This document shows positions 1 through 11,501 of a stretch of DNA of 64,000 bases, piece by piece (the first letter of the stretch is position 1; every line of letters begins with the position of its first letter). The DNA comes from Poecilobothrus nobilitatus. Its lineage: Eukaryota > Arthropoda > Insecta > Diptera > Dolichopodidae. The DNA lies in contig OX352772.1 of assembly GCA_947095535.1 (NCBI GenBank), forward strand, positions 216,721,346 to 216,785,345, in the 5' to 3' direction. A program made the position numbers and the translations under genes. The notes under the pieces were generated by a model. It had not been told where the DNA came from and ran no database searches. It saw only the letters and a list, made by a program, of their open reading frames with translations.

Positions 1-384
1 AAAAAGTACCTAATTGTAATTATAAAATTTTTTATATGTGACTCTCTTATTAATATATGTATACCTGGCATAATATGTAGTTCAATTTTAAGGATTTGTT
101 TTTAATAATTTAAAAGTTCTTTAGAGTTTACTTTTTTTATAATTTTCTTTAAAGTACTTATTTAGTTTAACGTTTTGGTAATAATAATTTGTGGTTTGCT
201 AAAGTGGTAGTCCGGCTGTAACACCCAATCTATTCACGAAACAGAACGAATCCTCGCTGACACATTACGAACTCAGACAACAACTTTCGGCTTTCAAAAA
301 CGGACAACATGTACACTATGTAGCTGTATTTTAATCTAGATTTGCTCGATTTTCGAGCAGCAGGCAAATACTAGTAGAATTAAA
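1..384. other. AT-rich flank with no recognisable gene
   Basis: No open frame of useful length and no motif that I recognise. The stretch near 210-350 is less AT-rich than its surroundings but does not read as protein in any frame. Confidence 0.5.
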
Positions 385-620
385 TGTGACGCATGCAAAA
401 TTGTTAAAGAAGGCAAAGAGTTAATGAACAGTTAATTAATGAAAAAACCTATGAAGGCGCCAAGATTGGTTTAAAGAAGCCTACTAATGATTTTATGATA
501 TATGTGCAATGCAAATAAATTATTTTGAAAAAACATTTAAAGATTGCGATTACGAATATAAAAAAATTTTACATAGATAAATTAATTGAAATAACAAATG
601 TTTCCTACCCAGTTTGGTTC
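385..620 (+). pseudogene. Degraded coding-like stretch, unidentified
   Basis: In shifting plus frames this reads like protein. It opens with a Cys-x-x-Cys pair (CDACKIVKEGKELM), followed after a stop and a frameshift by LINEKTYEGAKIGLKKPTND, with more lysine/tyrosine-rich text to about 620. The codon-like texture contrasts with the flanking AT-rich noise. The CxxC start and length fit a transposon protein fragment, but I cannot assign a family. It lies outside the gypsy element that begins at 1224. It could be chance. Confidence 0.25.
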
Positions 621-639
621 TCAGATACAAATGTAAATC

Positions 640-1223
640 GCATAGACTAGAAATATTAAATTATTTAATTCTAATTTTAATAAGAAAAAATTGCAAATGG
701 TCACTCAATGAAAACAACAATTTCCCCGACAAATTAAAAGTTTTACGAAAATAATTATTTTTAAGTACATACTTATAATGAATATCCTAGTTTAAGTTGT
801 TCATTTAAATTTTAAGATTTAAAATGTGATATTATAATATGTATGTATGTAATTTACTTACGTAATTCAATTTTGAAATACTAGTAATATGTAATTTAAT
901 TTTGAAATAAAGAAAATAAAAATTTTTTTTAGTTCTTTTCAGTTTTATAATTTCTTAAATTTTCCATATTTTCGTTTCAGCTATGTACATATGTATATTT
1001 ATATATTTCATTAGTTTTAATTTCTAATAATATTCTTTCTTACAGGTTGAATTGCTATAAAAAAATCTATTTTTTTACACTATTTAACTTCTTTGTTTTA
1101 TAATTACTAATATGTTTTATTTTTAGATTTTGTCGATTAATGCATGAGCAATGACTAGCTTCTAGAAATTAAATATTAATTATAAATATATATGTATGTA
1201 TTAACATATTATGTACATATGTA
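640..1223. other. AT-rich flank of the gypsy insertion
   Basis: Low-complexity sequence with tatgtatgta-type runs and no gene. The last four bases (TGTA, 1220-1223) match the four bases after the right LTR and are the proposed target duplication. Confidence 0.5.
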
Positions 1224-1507
1224 TGTGGGATTACATTTGAAAAAAACACTTTGGTCTATTTTTCTAGATAAATATTTTATTATAGTTCAAAAATTGTTTT
1301 ATTTTATTTAAACAAAATTGTTTATTTAACAAATAGTTAACTTCCTTTTTTTAATCTTGACTATGCTGTACCACGTCTTAATGTAGAATGAACTTCTTGT
1401 CTTTTTTTTGTGATTGCTATCATTCTCTCTCATCATTATCGTACGGTTCATGTTGTCGTATGATAGTTATAGTATTGGAGTTCATGGTTAATTATTGACA
1501 TCCTACA
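1224..1507 (-). repeat. 3' LTR of the gypsy element
   Basis: 284-bp LTR matching 8699-9001 across most of its length, with the same TG...CA ends. It lacks about 20 bp present in the other LTR near 8937-8957 and carries several substitutions, so the LTRs are no longer identical. Confidence 0.9.
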
Positions 1508-1995
1508 AACTCGGTCATCCTGACAGGTTTCAACGACCTCGGAAACCACCGATTGGAGTATATTCTTTTTTTCGTTAGTTATAATAAATTCTGAATTTTC
1601 GTCGTAGCTGGTGAGTTTAGTCTTAATTTTGGATTAAATTTTGACACGGCTGGTTCTTAAGTTCTTCATCAAAAGTTTTATTTTTATCGTAGCTAGCGAT
1701 TTGCGTCTTCGTCTTGTTTTGTTCGATCTTGGCTGGTGCTTAAATCTTCATCATTCGTTTTATTTTATTGCAGCTGATAATTTTTGTTTTCGTCGTTGGT
1801 TTTCTTTTATCATAGCTGGTGATTTTCGTCTTAATTGGTAATTAACGTCTTCAGTATTTTAATCAACTTCGCCTTTTTTGCATCCTTCATCTTTATCGCT
1901 TCCTTCGTCTTTAATTGTGATTTTTCATCTTTGTTAACATTTTTATGCTTCGTAAGTTTTATTTTTATTGCCATTGATAATTTTCGTCTGCGTCG
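1508..1995. other. Gypsy 3' untranslated stretch with degenerate short repeats
   Basis: Between the pol stop and the LTR. It holds loosely repeated units resembling TTTTATCATAGCTGGTGATTT at roughly 1600, 1680, 1765 and 1810. No env reading frame is visible. No clear polypurine tract abuts the LTR. Confidence 0.5.
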
Positions 1996-4900
1996 TTAGT
2001 TTAAATTTTCGCTTTCGTTGCTTGTTTTTACTTCATCATCGTCTTCTTCGCTCACTTGTTCGTTTCTGTTATCCCAGCTTAGCCAGCCTTTCATAAACTC
2101 AGCGCACGTGGTTGTGATTTTTGGACCTTCTTGATTGTCAACCTTATGAACTGTATATCTGTCTTTCCCTGAGCTTTTCACTACTTGGTACGGGCCTAAA
2201 AATTTTGGAAAAATTTTAAGATTAGTACCAAATTGTACCCGTTTAATCGCGACGAGGTCTCCGATATCATATTTGTTTGCCGCTTTACTTTTTTTATTGA
2301 ACGATTCGCAATTTTTCTGTTGAATTTTAAGAATTGCTTTCCGAGCCTCCACGCGCGACGTTTCGCGATTTTCTACGAATGCGTTTATTATTTATTCGTT
2401 TACAACTCGCGCTAGCTTGATGTCCGTACACTGCTTCATTTTCACGCCCGTTAACAATTCGAACTGCGACCTTCCGACGCTTCTTTGATACGTCGAGTTT
2501 ATGCATCGTTGCAGCTGATTGATGAACTTATACCAATTGGATGGATCTTCAATTGCCAATTTCGTTAATACCGAGATTATAATTCTATTTAACCTTTCCA
2601 CTTGTCCAATCGCTCGAGGCAGGCCCGTGGTTATAAGTACATGTTGGATATTTTCTGATTTGCAATATTCTTCAAACGCGTTGGAAGTAAAGGTCGTGCC
2701 CTTGTCTGTTATTATACGTTGTGGGTTTCCAAAATTAGTTTTTTGTTGTTCTAGTTTTTGTAGCACTTCTTCAGTTTTTGTTGTTTTGACAGGATAGATC
2801 CATGTATACTTTGAAAAAGCATCAATGATACATAAAATATAGTAGTAGTTCTTTTTAGTTCTAGACAATGGTCCCAAATGATCCATGTGATAGGTCTCTA
2901 ACGGGACAACATCCTTTTCCAAGGGATTGAGGTACCCTTCTTGCCTCCCTTCTTTTCTTGCTCCCAATATGCAGGGGATGCAATTCTTCCTGCAACAGTC
3001 GATTTTTTCTTTTAACTTCGGAATGTAATATTCCGTTGAAATAATTCCCTCCATCTTTTTGGCGGCAAAGTGTCCATTTTCATGTACTTTCCTTATTATT
3101 TCCTCTTGCATTCTTTGTGGAATACATAACAATTCGCTGCCATTTGAATGGTTTTTATAAACTATGCCGTTCTTCGTTATGAAATCCTTGTAGGGTCCGT
3201 GATCCAACAGCATTGCTATCAGCTTTAAATTTTCTTCTTTCTTTTGTGCTGTTTTTATCTGCTCCACGAAATCCTTCGACATTGTAATAGACATAACCGA
3301 AGGGTTTCTGCTTAAGGCGTCCACATGATTCATTTGTTTGCTACTTCGATGTTCTAGTTGATAATCAAATTCCTGTAGAACTAGTGCCCATTCTGCTACC
3401 ATGTTTGATAAGGTTTTTTTCTCCATCGTCATCTTGAACGTCGCACAATCCGTTATTGTTTTGAACTTAATACCCAGTAGGAATACCCTCAACTTTTTCA
3501 CTGCTTCTATAATTGCTAGGACTTCCAGCTGATAGCTGTGATATAGCTCTTCCGATGACTTTGTCTTCTTGCTAAAGTAGTATACTGGATGAAATTTTGC
3601 ATCATCGCCTTTTTGCAGTAGTACAGCCTCATAGCCCACCTTTGACGCGTCTGTATGTAATTCCGTTTCGCGATTCTGGCAAAATAAATTTAGAATTGGT
3701 TCGGCGCATAAATAATTCTTTAATTTTGAGAATGCTAGTTTTTCTTCTGGTCCAAATTTGAACGTCACATTGGTCCTTGTTAAATTACTTAGTGGTCTTG
3801 CAATTATCCCATATCCCGGGATAAATTTCCGAAAGTTCCCAGTGAGTCCTAGGAATGACTTCACTTTTTTAATGTTATTGGGTGTTGGGAACTCTTCTAC
3901 GGCTTTGATTTTTTCCGGTGAAGGTGAATACGCACCGTTTGCAATTTTATACCCCAGGTAATCGATCTCTCTACAAAGGAATTGAAATTTGTTCCACTTA
4001 ATTTTTAAACCATTCCTTTCTGCTATCGTCAGGACTTGCTGTAATCGGTCCACGCACTCTTGGTCACTTGATGCCAGAATGATGATGTCGTCAATATAAA
4101 TCAAAGCAATTTTCCGCAGTAGTAAATTATTGAATATTTTATTAATAAATCTTTGGAATACCAGTGGAAATGTACATAGTCCGAAAGGTGCCCTAGTAAA
4201 TTCCCACTGACCTGACGGGGTTACAAAAGATGTGTAGTGCTGGCTCCCTTCTTCGATGGGGACGTGAAAGAATCCGTTTTCCAAGTTGAGAGTATAAAAA
4301 ACTTTCGCCTCGCTTAGTGAATTAATGTAATCGTCAATTAGGGGTAATGGAAAACGACTCCTAACGATCTGTTTATTTAACTTCCTAAAGTCAACACATA
4401 GCCTCTTTTTTCCATCCTTTTTGTTCACCAAAACAATGGGACTTGCGAACTCTGACTTACTGGGTTTGATAATACCTTTCTCCAACCACTCTTGAACTTG
4501 GTCATCCACAATTTGTTTTTCTAATGGAGCCAGTCTTCGTGGTCCCTGTGAAATAAGAGTACTGTCTTTTAGTACTGTTTTCAAGGTTACTTCTGTGTCT
4601 TCTTCATTTCTGTGTTTATAGTTTCTAACCAAGCTTCTGACTTCTTCATAGTTCGTATTTCCAATTTTTAATGATGTTTCTTCTTCCATTATATTGAAGC
4701 AATTCACCAGTTAATCTTCCAATTTACTTATATTGATTCCTGCATCGCTAAACTCGATTTTGGTGTTACGTAATACATCTTTTCCTATGAGCATGGGGTA
4801 TTGTAGAAGGTTCTTGGAAATTATATGAACATTTGTTCTGTAGCTGTTGTTATCTATTTCACTTATTGCGTTAAATGATCCTATTGTTGACACAGACTCG

Positions 4901-5115
4901 TTCGCTAAACCCCGTACACTTATCTTTCGTGAATTTGCTTCGGGCGCTCCAATCCTGATATACTCATCAGATCTGATTAGCGTTAAGTCGCTCCCGGTGT
5001 CTATCAGGGCTGCTATCTTATGGCCATTCATCTTAATCGGTTTTTCATCTGGAATTTTCAAGTTACTCTCTAAGGTGGCGCTGTTACAATTCGTCTTTGC
5101 TGGAACTGACGTATT
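1996..5115 (-). pseudogene. pol: Gypsy pol: protease, reverse transcriptase, RNase H, integrase
   Basis: One continuous frame that follows gag's TAG stop (5116-5118) in the same frame. Protease: ALIDTGSD near 4991-5013. RT: YIDDII near 4083-4100, thumb segment with SFLGLTGNFRKFIPGYG, then RNase H with HTDASKVGYEAVLL. Integrase: zinc region, then the D/D/E triad in MDHLGP (about 2875), ITDKGTTF (about 2700) and GQVERLNR (about 2595). The frame is broken by TAA at 4711-4713, between protease and RT, and by TAA at 2392-2394, near the integrase C-terminus. Reading simply continues past both to the final stop at 1996. Between these stops 770 codons are open. The first ATG after the 4711 stop starts MEEETSLK. 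Confidence 0.92.
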
Positions 5116-6026
5116 CTAAGTGCAATTTCTCGATATGTGCCCAAACTGATTGCATCTAAAACACTTCGGTTTCTTTTCGCTACACTTCGCACTCTTGTGT
5201 CCCTTTCTGTTTGCATTTTTCTTAAAACATTCTCGTGCTTCTTTGCATTGGGAGTATCCTCGTAATTCCTCTTTAAACTGCTGAATTGTTTTGCAACCAT
5301 ATAACCGTTGGTTATTTTCTGGAGAATCATAAATTTCATCAGCTACATATCTTAAGATTGCATCGTCTTCTACATTCTCCTTGGCGCCTATGGCCCTCAT
5401 GTTGATTAGGTATTCATAAACGGTTTCTCCTTTTTTTGTTTCGTACTTGCCAGCTTCCTATGAACGTCTGCTGAACTAATTATTTCAGAGAATTCCTCCT
5501 TCAAAAATCTTTTTAACTGGTTCCAGGAGGTAATATTTGGTTTCGCTCTTAATGTCTTTTCAGCTAGACCCGCCAACAATCTTTTGCCTAATATAAATGT
5601 ATCTAACTCAGAACAACCTAAGTCAGATATCGTGTCTTCCATGTCTGAAATCCAGTTATTGACATCGTATTCATTTTCTCCTGAAAATGTTGACAAAATT
5701 TCCACTAAATCTTTTATGGAAACAGGAAGTCTGGATCTATTGCTATCGAAACTAGTTATCGGCTACGAGAGATTGTTATTATCATATGAGTGTTGGTGAG
5801 ATGATACGTTGTTATGATGGAAATTAACAGACTGTCGACTCATACTCGGCCTATTTCGATATCGGTTGTCTGGCCGCCTTGCTTCTGCCAAACTAACTTC
5901 CACTGAAGACTGCCTTCTTAACTCCTCCCTAAACTACTCCAATTCCTCAAAAATTCTTGAGACCTCAGCAGCTATGCTCTCCACATTACCAGTACTACTT
6001 AATACTTGCTTATTTTTACGACCCAT
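5116..6026 (-). pseudogene. gag: Gypsy gag with one CCHC zinc knuckle
   Basis: The ATG at 6024-6026 (MGRKNKQVL) opens a frame running through SGENEYDVNNWISDME, a typical gypsy gag capsid segment, to a zinc knuckle CFRCNQFGHISRNC just before the TAG at 5116-5118. Two in-frame TAG codons lie in the N-terminal third, after FEELE and after NNNLS. A one-base frameshift falls in the run of seven A's (minus strand) near 5435-5445, after which the second half continues from INMRAIGAKEN. Pol follows in the same frame as gag's end, with only the TAG between them. Nucleocapsid and capsid functions are inferred from the family. Confidence 0.85.
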
Positions 6027-6521
6027 TTTAAAAAATTGTTTTCTGTATAAAGCTTTTTGATTTTACTAAAAATTTTAATTATATATATTAAGAATATATG
6101 TATATTTTTTTAGAATACTTTTTATCTTTTATAAATTTTTTTTTATAAAAAGGTTTACTGCCTCTGATACAATTTTTACTTAAACAACTTTTTGGTGTTT
6201 AACCAAAAAGGTTTGCCACCCCTGGTCTTCTGTTTTTTTTTCTTTGACACTGATGATGATAACACTAATTGATGATGATCTGTTCACATTTACCTTCCTT
6301 CTTCTTCAAAACAAAACATAAAATAAATTGTTCTTTCTACTATTGATATAATTTAATTTCGAATAATTTATCAATAATTAAAATTGACCAATTTAATTTT
6401 TTTTTTATTTTTTGTGTAACCATAATTTATAATAGTTCTTAAATTCATTAAAATTATGCTATTAATTTCCAGTCTTTAATTTTATTACTTCATTAAAAAT
6501 ATTTCGTTTTTTTTTTTTTTA
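6027..6521. other. Gypsy leader, proximal part
   Basis: AT-rich untranslated leader between gag and the DINE-like insertion. It contains the left breakpoint (6077) of the 3.7-kb tandem duplication and a T run just before the insertion. Confidence 0.6.
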
Positions 6522-7796
6522 TATACCCGTATGAACTATGTTCAAGGGTATAATAAATTTGCCATTACGTTTGTGACACCTTAAAGGAGTCGAGCTAGAT
6601 ATAGTGTCAAAGGTATGGATCGGCTCAGAATCGAATTCTGAGTCGATTAAGTCATGTACGTCCGTCCGTCCCCACATAACTCAAAAAATAAAGGAGCTAG
6701 GAGGCTGAAATTATTTTTACGGCACTTTTGTAAAATTGTTAGTTTTGCTATTTAAATCCAACATTTTCGGTCGGCGGGTTCGAGTAGCTGCCATACAACT
6801 TCTATCTTTATATAGAAATAACTCAGTATCTATTCAAGCTAGGTTTCTGAAATTTTGCAAATGATTATCAAGTTTTATGGCAACAACTTCTGTAAGATTT
6901 GGTTGTGGTGGTGCGGCGGGTTCGGGTAGCTGCCATACAACTTTTCCGTTTAAATGAGAATAACTCAGTGTCTATTGAAGCTAGGAACCTGAAATTTAGT
7001 AAAGAGGTGTCGAGTTATAGGCCAACAACTTTTGTAAAATTTGGTTGGTCTAGAGCAGCCGGTTCAGGCTTTTGCACCTCTTCGAACTTAATAAAGCTAG
7101 GCGTCTGAAATCTTGCAAATGATGATCAAATTTTATGGCAACCACTTTTGAAAAATTTGGTTGTGGTGGTGCGACAGGTTCGGGTAGCTGCCATACAACT
7201 TATCCGTTTAAATGAGAATAACTCAGTGTCTATTGAAGTTAGGAACCTGAAATTTAGTAAAGAGGTGTCGAGTTATAGGCCAACAACTTTTGTAAAATTT
7301 GGTTGGTCTAGAGCAGCCGGTTCAGGCTTCTTGCACCTCTTGGAACTTAATGAAGCTAGGTGTCTGAAATCTTGTAAATGATGATCAAGGTTTATGGCAA
7401 CCACTTTTGCAAAATTTGGTTGTGGTGGTGCGACGGGTTCGGGTAGCTGCCATACAACTTATCCGTTTAAATGAGAATAACTCAGTGTCTATTGAAGCTA
7501 GGAACCTGAAATTTAGTAAAGAGGTGTCGAGTTATAGGCCAACAACTTTTGTAAAATTTGGTTGGTCTAGAGCAGCTGGTTCAGGCTTCTTGCACCTCTT
7601 GGAACTTAATGAAGCTAGGCGAAATAGATTCAGGTAGCTGTCATACAACTCCACAATTTACATAAATATATCTCTGTAGTTCGGTAGTAAAACATCTGAA
7701 TGTTTTTAAAAGTTAATCAAGTTTTATAGAAACAGGATATATTACGTTCATACGGGTATCCCAGAGTTGACACAGTCTACTCTACTGCACTCTTCC
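6522..7796 (+). mobile_element. DINE-1/HINE-like non-autonomous element, family A, copy A1
   Basis: Starts with a 31-bp imperfect hairpin (TATACCCGTATGAAC ... GGGTATA), then a palindromic stretch around GAATCGAATTCTGAGTCGAT, GTCCGTCCGTCC, ATAACTCAAAAAATAAAGGAG, and a tandem core of about 129-bp units arranged as about 258-bp dimers. The right end carries the inverse of the left arm (GTTCATACGGGTAT) followed by about 40 bp shared by all copies, ending near CTCTTCC. This layout (subterminal inverted repeats, GTCY microsatellite, internal minisatellite, no coding) matches Drosophila DINE-1/Helentron-associated elements as I know them. It is inserted in the gypsy leader. Short open frames within it are products of the repeat and not genes. 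Confidence 0.75.
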
Positions 7797-8698
7797 CCGT
7801 TTTTTCTATCTTTGTATTCTAGTTTCAAATTCACAACAATTGAATTTGTTTTGTAGGAATAATGTAAGAAACGGGTTTGGTTTTTTTTTTTTTTTTTATA
7901 ATATTCTAATAATTGCAATCTCTTTTTTTTTAGTTTTGAAAAATTAAAAATGAATACTATTATTGACAATATGTTTTTATAGTTATTAATTGTTCATTTC
8001 GTATTAATAATAGAATTTTCAATAGAATTTTTTTTTATCATTTAGTTATAAATAGGTACTATAAGAGCTTAATTGTTATATTACAAAAATACAGTATATA
8101 CCCAATGCCAACGATTTTATTTTTCTTAATTGTTCTTAGTTTATATTTGTTAATTTCTTAAACGTTTAAACCGGATTAAAAGAAAATAATGCAAAACAAT
8201 TTTTTTTTATTTTATATCTCATTCATTTCTAATTTAATTTATCTATTTAAAAATTTTCTTATATACTAAATTCTATGAAGATTTTTTTTTTTTTTGAAAA
8301 ATTTTTATCACAGACACAGCATTAATATTCTCACAAATATAATCTAAATTTCTAGCAAGTGGTTAATTATATACATATTTTTCTTTTTTTTTTGGAATTT
8401 TCTTAAATACACTATACTCTATTCGGTCTAGTTCAAATTTTTTTTTTTTTTAGTTCTATATTAAAAATTTTGTTAAAAACTAAGTCTTTCAATTATTATA
8501 AAAAAAATTAAAATTTATTCTCTTTTTCTTTCAATTATTGTAAAAAAATTTAAAATTAAATTTTTTCGATTAAACTCACAAACCATGTGGTATCACCATG
8601 TGGAATCCTCGTTTTTTCTGTGTCACCTTCCGACTTTCGGATTCTGCCTTTCTTCTTAGATTTTTTTCCAGAATGATCCTGGTTGAGCTCCCAAATTT
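7797..8698. other. Gypsy leader, distal part, with candidate primer-binding site
   Basis: T-rich leader sequence. Directly next to the LTR, in element orientation, lies TGGGAGCTCAACCAGGATC (about 8676-8694, four bases inside). It begins TGG as expected for pairing with a tRNA CCA end. I could not name the tRNA. Confidence 0.5.
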
Positions 8699-9001
8699 TG
8701 TGGGATTACAATTGAAAAAAACAGTTCGGTCAATTATTCTAGATAAATATTTTATTATAGTTCAAAAATTGTTTTATTTTATTTAAATAAAATTGTTTAT
8801 TTAACAACTGGTTAACTTCCTTTTTTCAATCTTGACTATGCTGTACCACGTCTTAATGCAGAATGAACTTCTTGTCTTTTTTTTGTGATTGCTATCATTT
8901 TCTCTATTAATTATCGTACGATTCATGGTGTCGTATGTTAACAATGTTGTCGTATGATAGTTATAGTATTGGAGTTCATTGTTAATTATTGACATCCTAC
9001 A
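8699..9001 (-). repeat. 5' LTR of the gypsy element
   Basis: 303-bp LTR with TG...CA ends, paired with 1224-1507, followed on the right by TGTA (9002-9005). It contains about 20 bp (repeat of TGTCGTATG spacing near 8930-8957) absent from the left LTR. Confidence 0.9.
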
Positions 9002-9780
9002 TGTATGTATATATTTTTACTTTTATTTTAAAATAATTTTTAACATTTTTTTTTGTAAATATGGATTTATTTTATTAATTTGTTTTACCTATTATTTATT
9101 TATGTTGTACCTACATATTTATTGTAACCTTATGAATTTTATTATTTTTTATTTGTACCTAATAAAAAAAAGGGTTTTTTATGCCAATTGGAAAATTAAT
9201 ACTATTTAGGTATACATAATATTTAAATACAAATATCTACTAGGTAAATTTTCCAGTTGGCTTTTTCTCTGAAAAAATGAACTTTATTCTTTTCTTTCTA
9301 TTTCTTTAGCCTATTAAATTTTCTTTTCTAGTGTATGCATATGTACATATACATATGTATATCTGTATGTATGTATATAGTTTTTGAACTACAGAAAATA
9401 AGTGTACAACATATTCTTAAGAATAAATAAATAATTTTACGAATTAAAAATAAAACTGAATTACTTTCAAAAATATAACATTTTAATTTTTATACGTTAC
9501 TTCTCATTTTAATTCTAATGAAAAATTTAGGCAATTGAAATAACGAATTTAATTCTTTCAAAACAATTAAATTCTTATTCATTTTCTATCTTGGTTCTAA
9601 CTGTTGTAAATACCAAAAGGTAAAAGTCCAAATTTTTTAAAGGTGATATACATATGTACATATACATATATACCTACTTAGTTAAACTAATTAACATTAA
9701 TCCTATATATGTACATATGTTAATTAATAATTTTATACATTTAAATTTACAAAGTAAAAATTTAAATCCTTCTTCTATAC
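9002..9780. other. Right flank of the gypsy element
   Basis: AT-rich sequence with (ATGT)n-like stretches and no gene. The end of duplication unit 1 falls at 9780, where leader sequence restarts. Confidence 0.55.
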
Positions 9781-10226
9781 AATTATATATATTAAGAATA
9801 TATGTATATTTTTTTAGAATACTTTTTATCTTTTATAAATTTTTTTTTATAAAAAGGTTTACTGCCTCTGATACAATTTTTACTTAAACAACTTTTTGGT
9901 GTTTAACCAAAAAGGTTTGCCACCCCTGGTCTTCTGTTTTTTTTTCTTTGACACTGATGATGATAACACTAATTGATGATGATCTGTTCACATTTACCTT
10001 CCTTCTTCTTCAAAACAAAACATAAAATAAATTGTTCTTTCTACTATTGATATAATTTAATTTCGAATAATTTATCAATAATTAAAATTGACCAATTTAA
10101 TTTTTTTTTTATTTTTTGTGTAACCATAATTTATAATAGTTCTTAAATTCATTAAAATTATGCTATTAATTTCCAGTCTTTAATTTTATTACTTCATTAA
10201 AAATATTTCGTTTTTTTTTTTTTTTA

Positions 10227-11501
10227 TATACCCGTATGAACTATGTTCAAGGGTATAATAAATTTGCCATTACGTTTGTGACACCTTAAAGGAGTCGAGC
10301 TAGATATAGTGTCAAAGGTATGGATCGGCTCAGAATCGAATTCTGAGTCGATTAAGTCATGTACGTCCGTCCGTCCCCACATAACTCAAAAAATAAAGGA
10401 GGTAGGAGGCTGAAATTATTTTTACGGCACTTTTGTAAAATTGTTAGTTTTGCTATTTAAATCCAACATTTTCGGTCGGCGGGTTCGAGTAGCTGCCATA
10501 CAACTTCTATCTTTATATAGAAATAACTCAGTATCTATTCAAGCTAGGTTTCTGAAATTTTGCAAATGATTATCAAGTTTTATGGCAACAACTTCTGTAA
10601 GATTTGGTTGTGGTGGTGCGGCGGGTTCGGGTAGCTGCCATACAACTTTTCCGTTTAAATGAGAATAACTCAGTGTCTATTGAAGCTAGGAACCTGAAAT
10701 TTAGTAAAGAGGTGTCGAGTTATAGGCCAACAACTTTTGTAAAATTTGGTTGGTCTAGAGCAGCCGGTTCAGGCTTTTGCACCTCTTCGAACTTAATAAA
10801 GCTAGGCGTCTGAAATCTTGCAAATGATGATCAAATTTTATGGCAACCACTTTTGAAAAATTTGGTTGTGGTGGTGCGACAGGTTCGGGTAGCTGCCATA
10901 CAACTTATCCGTTTAAATGAGAATAACTCAGTGTCTATTGAAGTTAGGAACCTGAAATTTAGTAAAGAGGTGTCGAGTTATAGGCCAACAACTTTTGTAA
11001 AATTTGGTTGGTCTAGAGCAGCCGGTTCAGGCTTCTTGCACCTCTTGGAACTTAATGAAGCTAGGTGTCTGAAATCTTGTAAATGATGATCAAGGTTTAT
11101 GGCAACCACTTTTGCAAAATTTGGTTGTGGTGGTGCGACGGGTTCGGGTAGCTGCCATACAACTTATCCGTTTAAATGAGAATAACTCAGTGTCTATTGA
11201 AGCTAGGAACCTGAAATTTAGTAAAGAGGTGTCGAGTTATAGGCCAACAACTTTTGTAAAATTTGGTTGGTCTAGAGCAGCTGGTTCAGGCTTCTTGCAC
11301 CTCTTGGAACTTAATGAAGCTAGGCGAAATAGATTCAGGTAGCTGTCATACAACTCCACAATTTACATAAATATATCTCTGTAGTTCGGTAGTAAAACAT
11401 CTGAATGTTTTTAAAAGTTAATCAAGTTTTATAGAAACAGGATATATTACGTTCATACGGGTATCCCAGAGTTGACACAGTCTACTCTACTGCACTCTTC
11501 C
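10227..11501 (+). mobile_element. DINE-1/HINE-like family A, copy A2
   Basis: Carried along by the tandem duplication, not an independent insertion. It is nearly identical to 6522-7796 and has the same surrounding sequence. Confidence 0.75.

Larger units (their letters stand above)
1224..9001 (-). mobile_element. Ty3/gypsy LTR retrotransposon, mdg3/Micropia-like
   Basis: On the minus strand the order is LTR (8699-9001), leader, gag, protease-RT-RNase H-integrase, LTR (1224-1507). Both LTRs run TGTAGGATGTC to ATCCCACA in element orientation, and TGTA flanks both ends. There is no env between the pol end (1996) and the left LTR, so it is a simple gypsy element. The RT and integrase resemble the mdg3/Micropia branch (my judgement from memory of the family). 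A 1.27-kb DINE-like element sits in the leader. The right part (6077-9001 plus flank) is duplicated in tandem at 9781-13485. Five in-frame stops and one frameshift make this copy non-autonomous as it stands, although the frame is otherwise well preserved, so it is fairly young. Confidence 0.9.
6077..9780. repeat. Tandem duplication, unit 1 (3.70 kb)
   Basis: Repeated directly as 9781-13485. It covers part of the gypsy leader, DINE-like element A1, the gypsy 5' LTR and 0.8 kb of right flank. I noticed only a few differences: C/G near 6700 against 10404, C/T near 8607 against 12312, and T-run length near 6507. The junction shares a single A between the two outer sequences. Confidence 0.95.

Noticed and set aside
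1508..1995. Env gene for the first gypsy element
   Set aside because: The space is under 500 bp and has no reading frame. The element simply lacks env.
1996..6026. Altered genetic code (TAA/TAG as Gln) to explain open frames interrupted by these stops
   Set aside because: TAA and TAG act as normal ends of other frames here, insects use the standard nuclear code, and plain mutation explains the data.
6899..7637. Three similar open frames starting VVVVRRVRVAAIQ in the DINE-like core (again at 10604-11342 and 38553-39279)
   Set aside because: They arise from the tandem repeat unit and move with it. The frames carry no known domain, and copies differ by indels that ignore codon phase.
6832..7640. 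Regular repeats considered as a CRISPR array
   Set aside because: Units are contiguous minisatellite monomers without distinct spacers, and the sequence is eukaryotic.
7748..7969. Lysine-rich minus-strand frame after the DINE-like element (also 11453-11674)
   Set aside because: Consists of the element end plus AT-rich leader. It is shared only because of the duplication, and the third copy diverges at the element edge.
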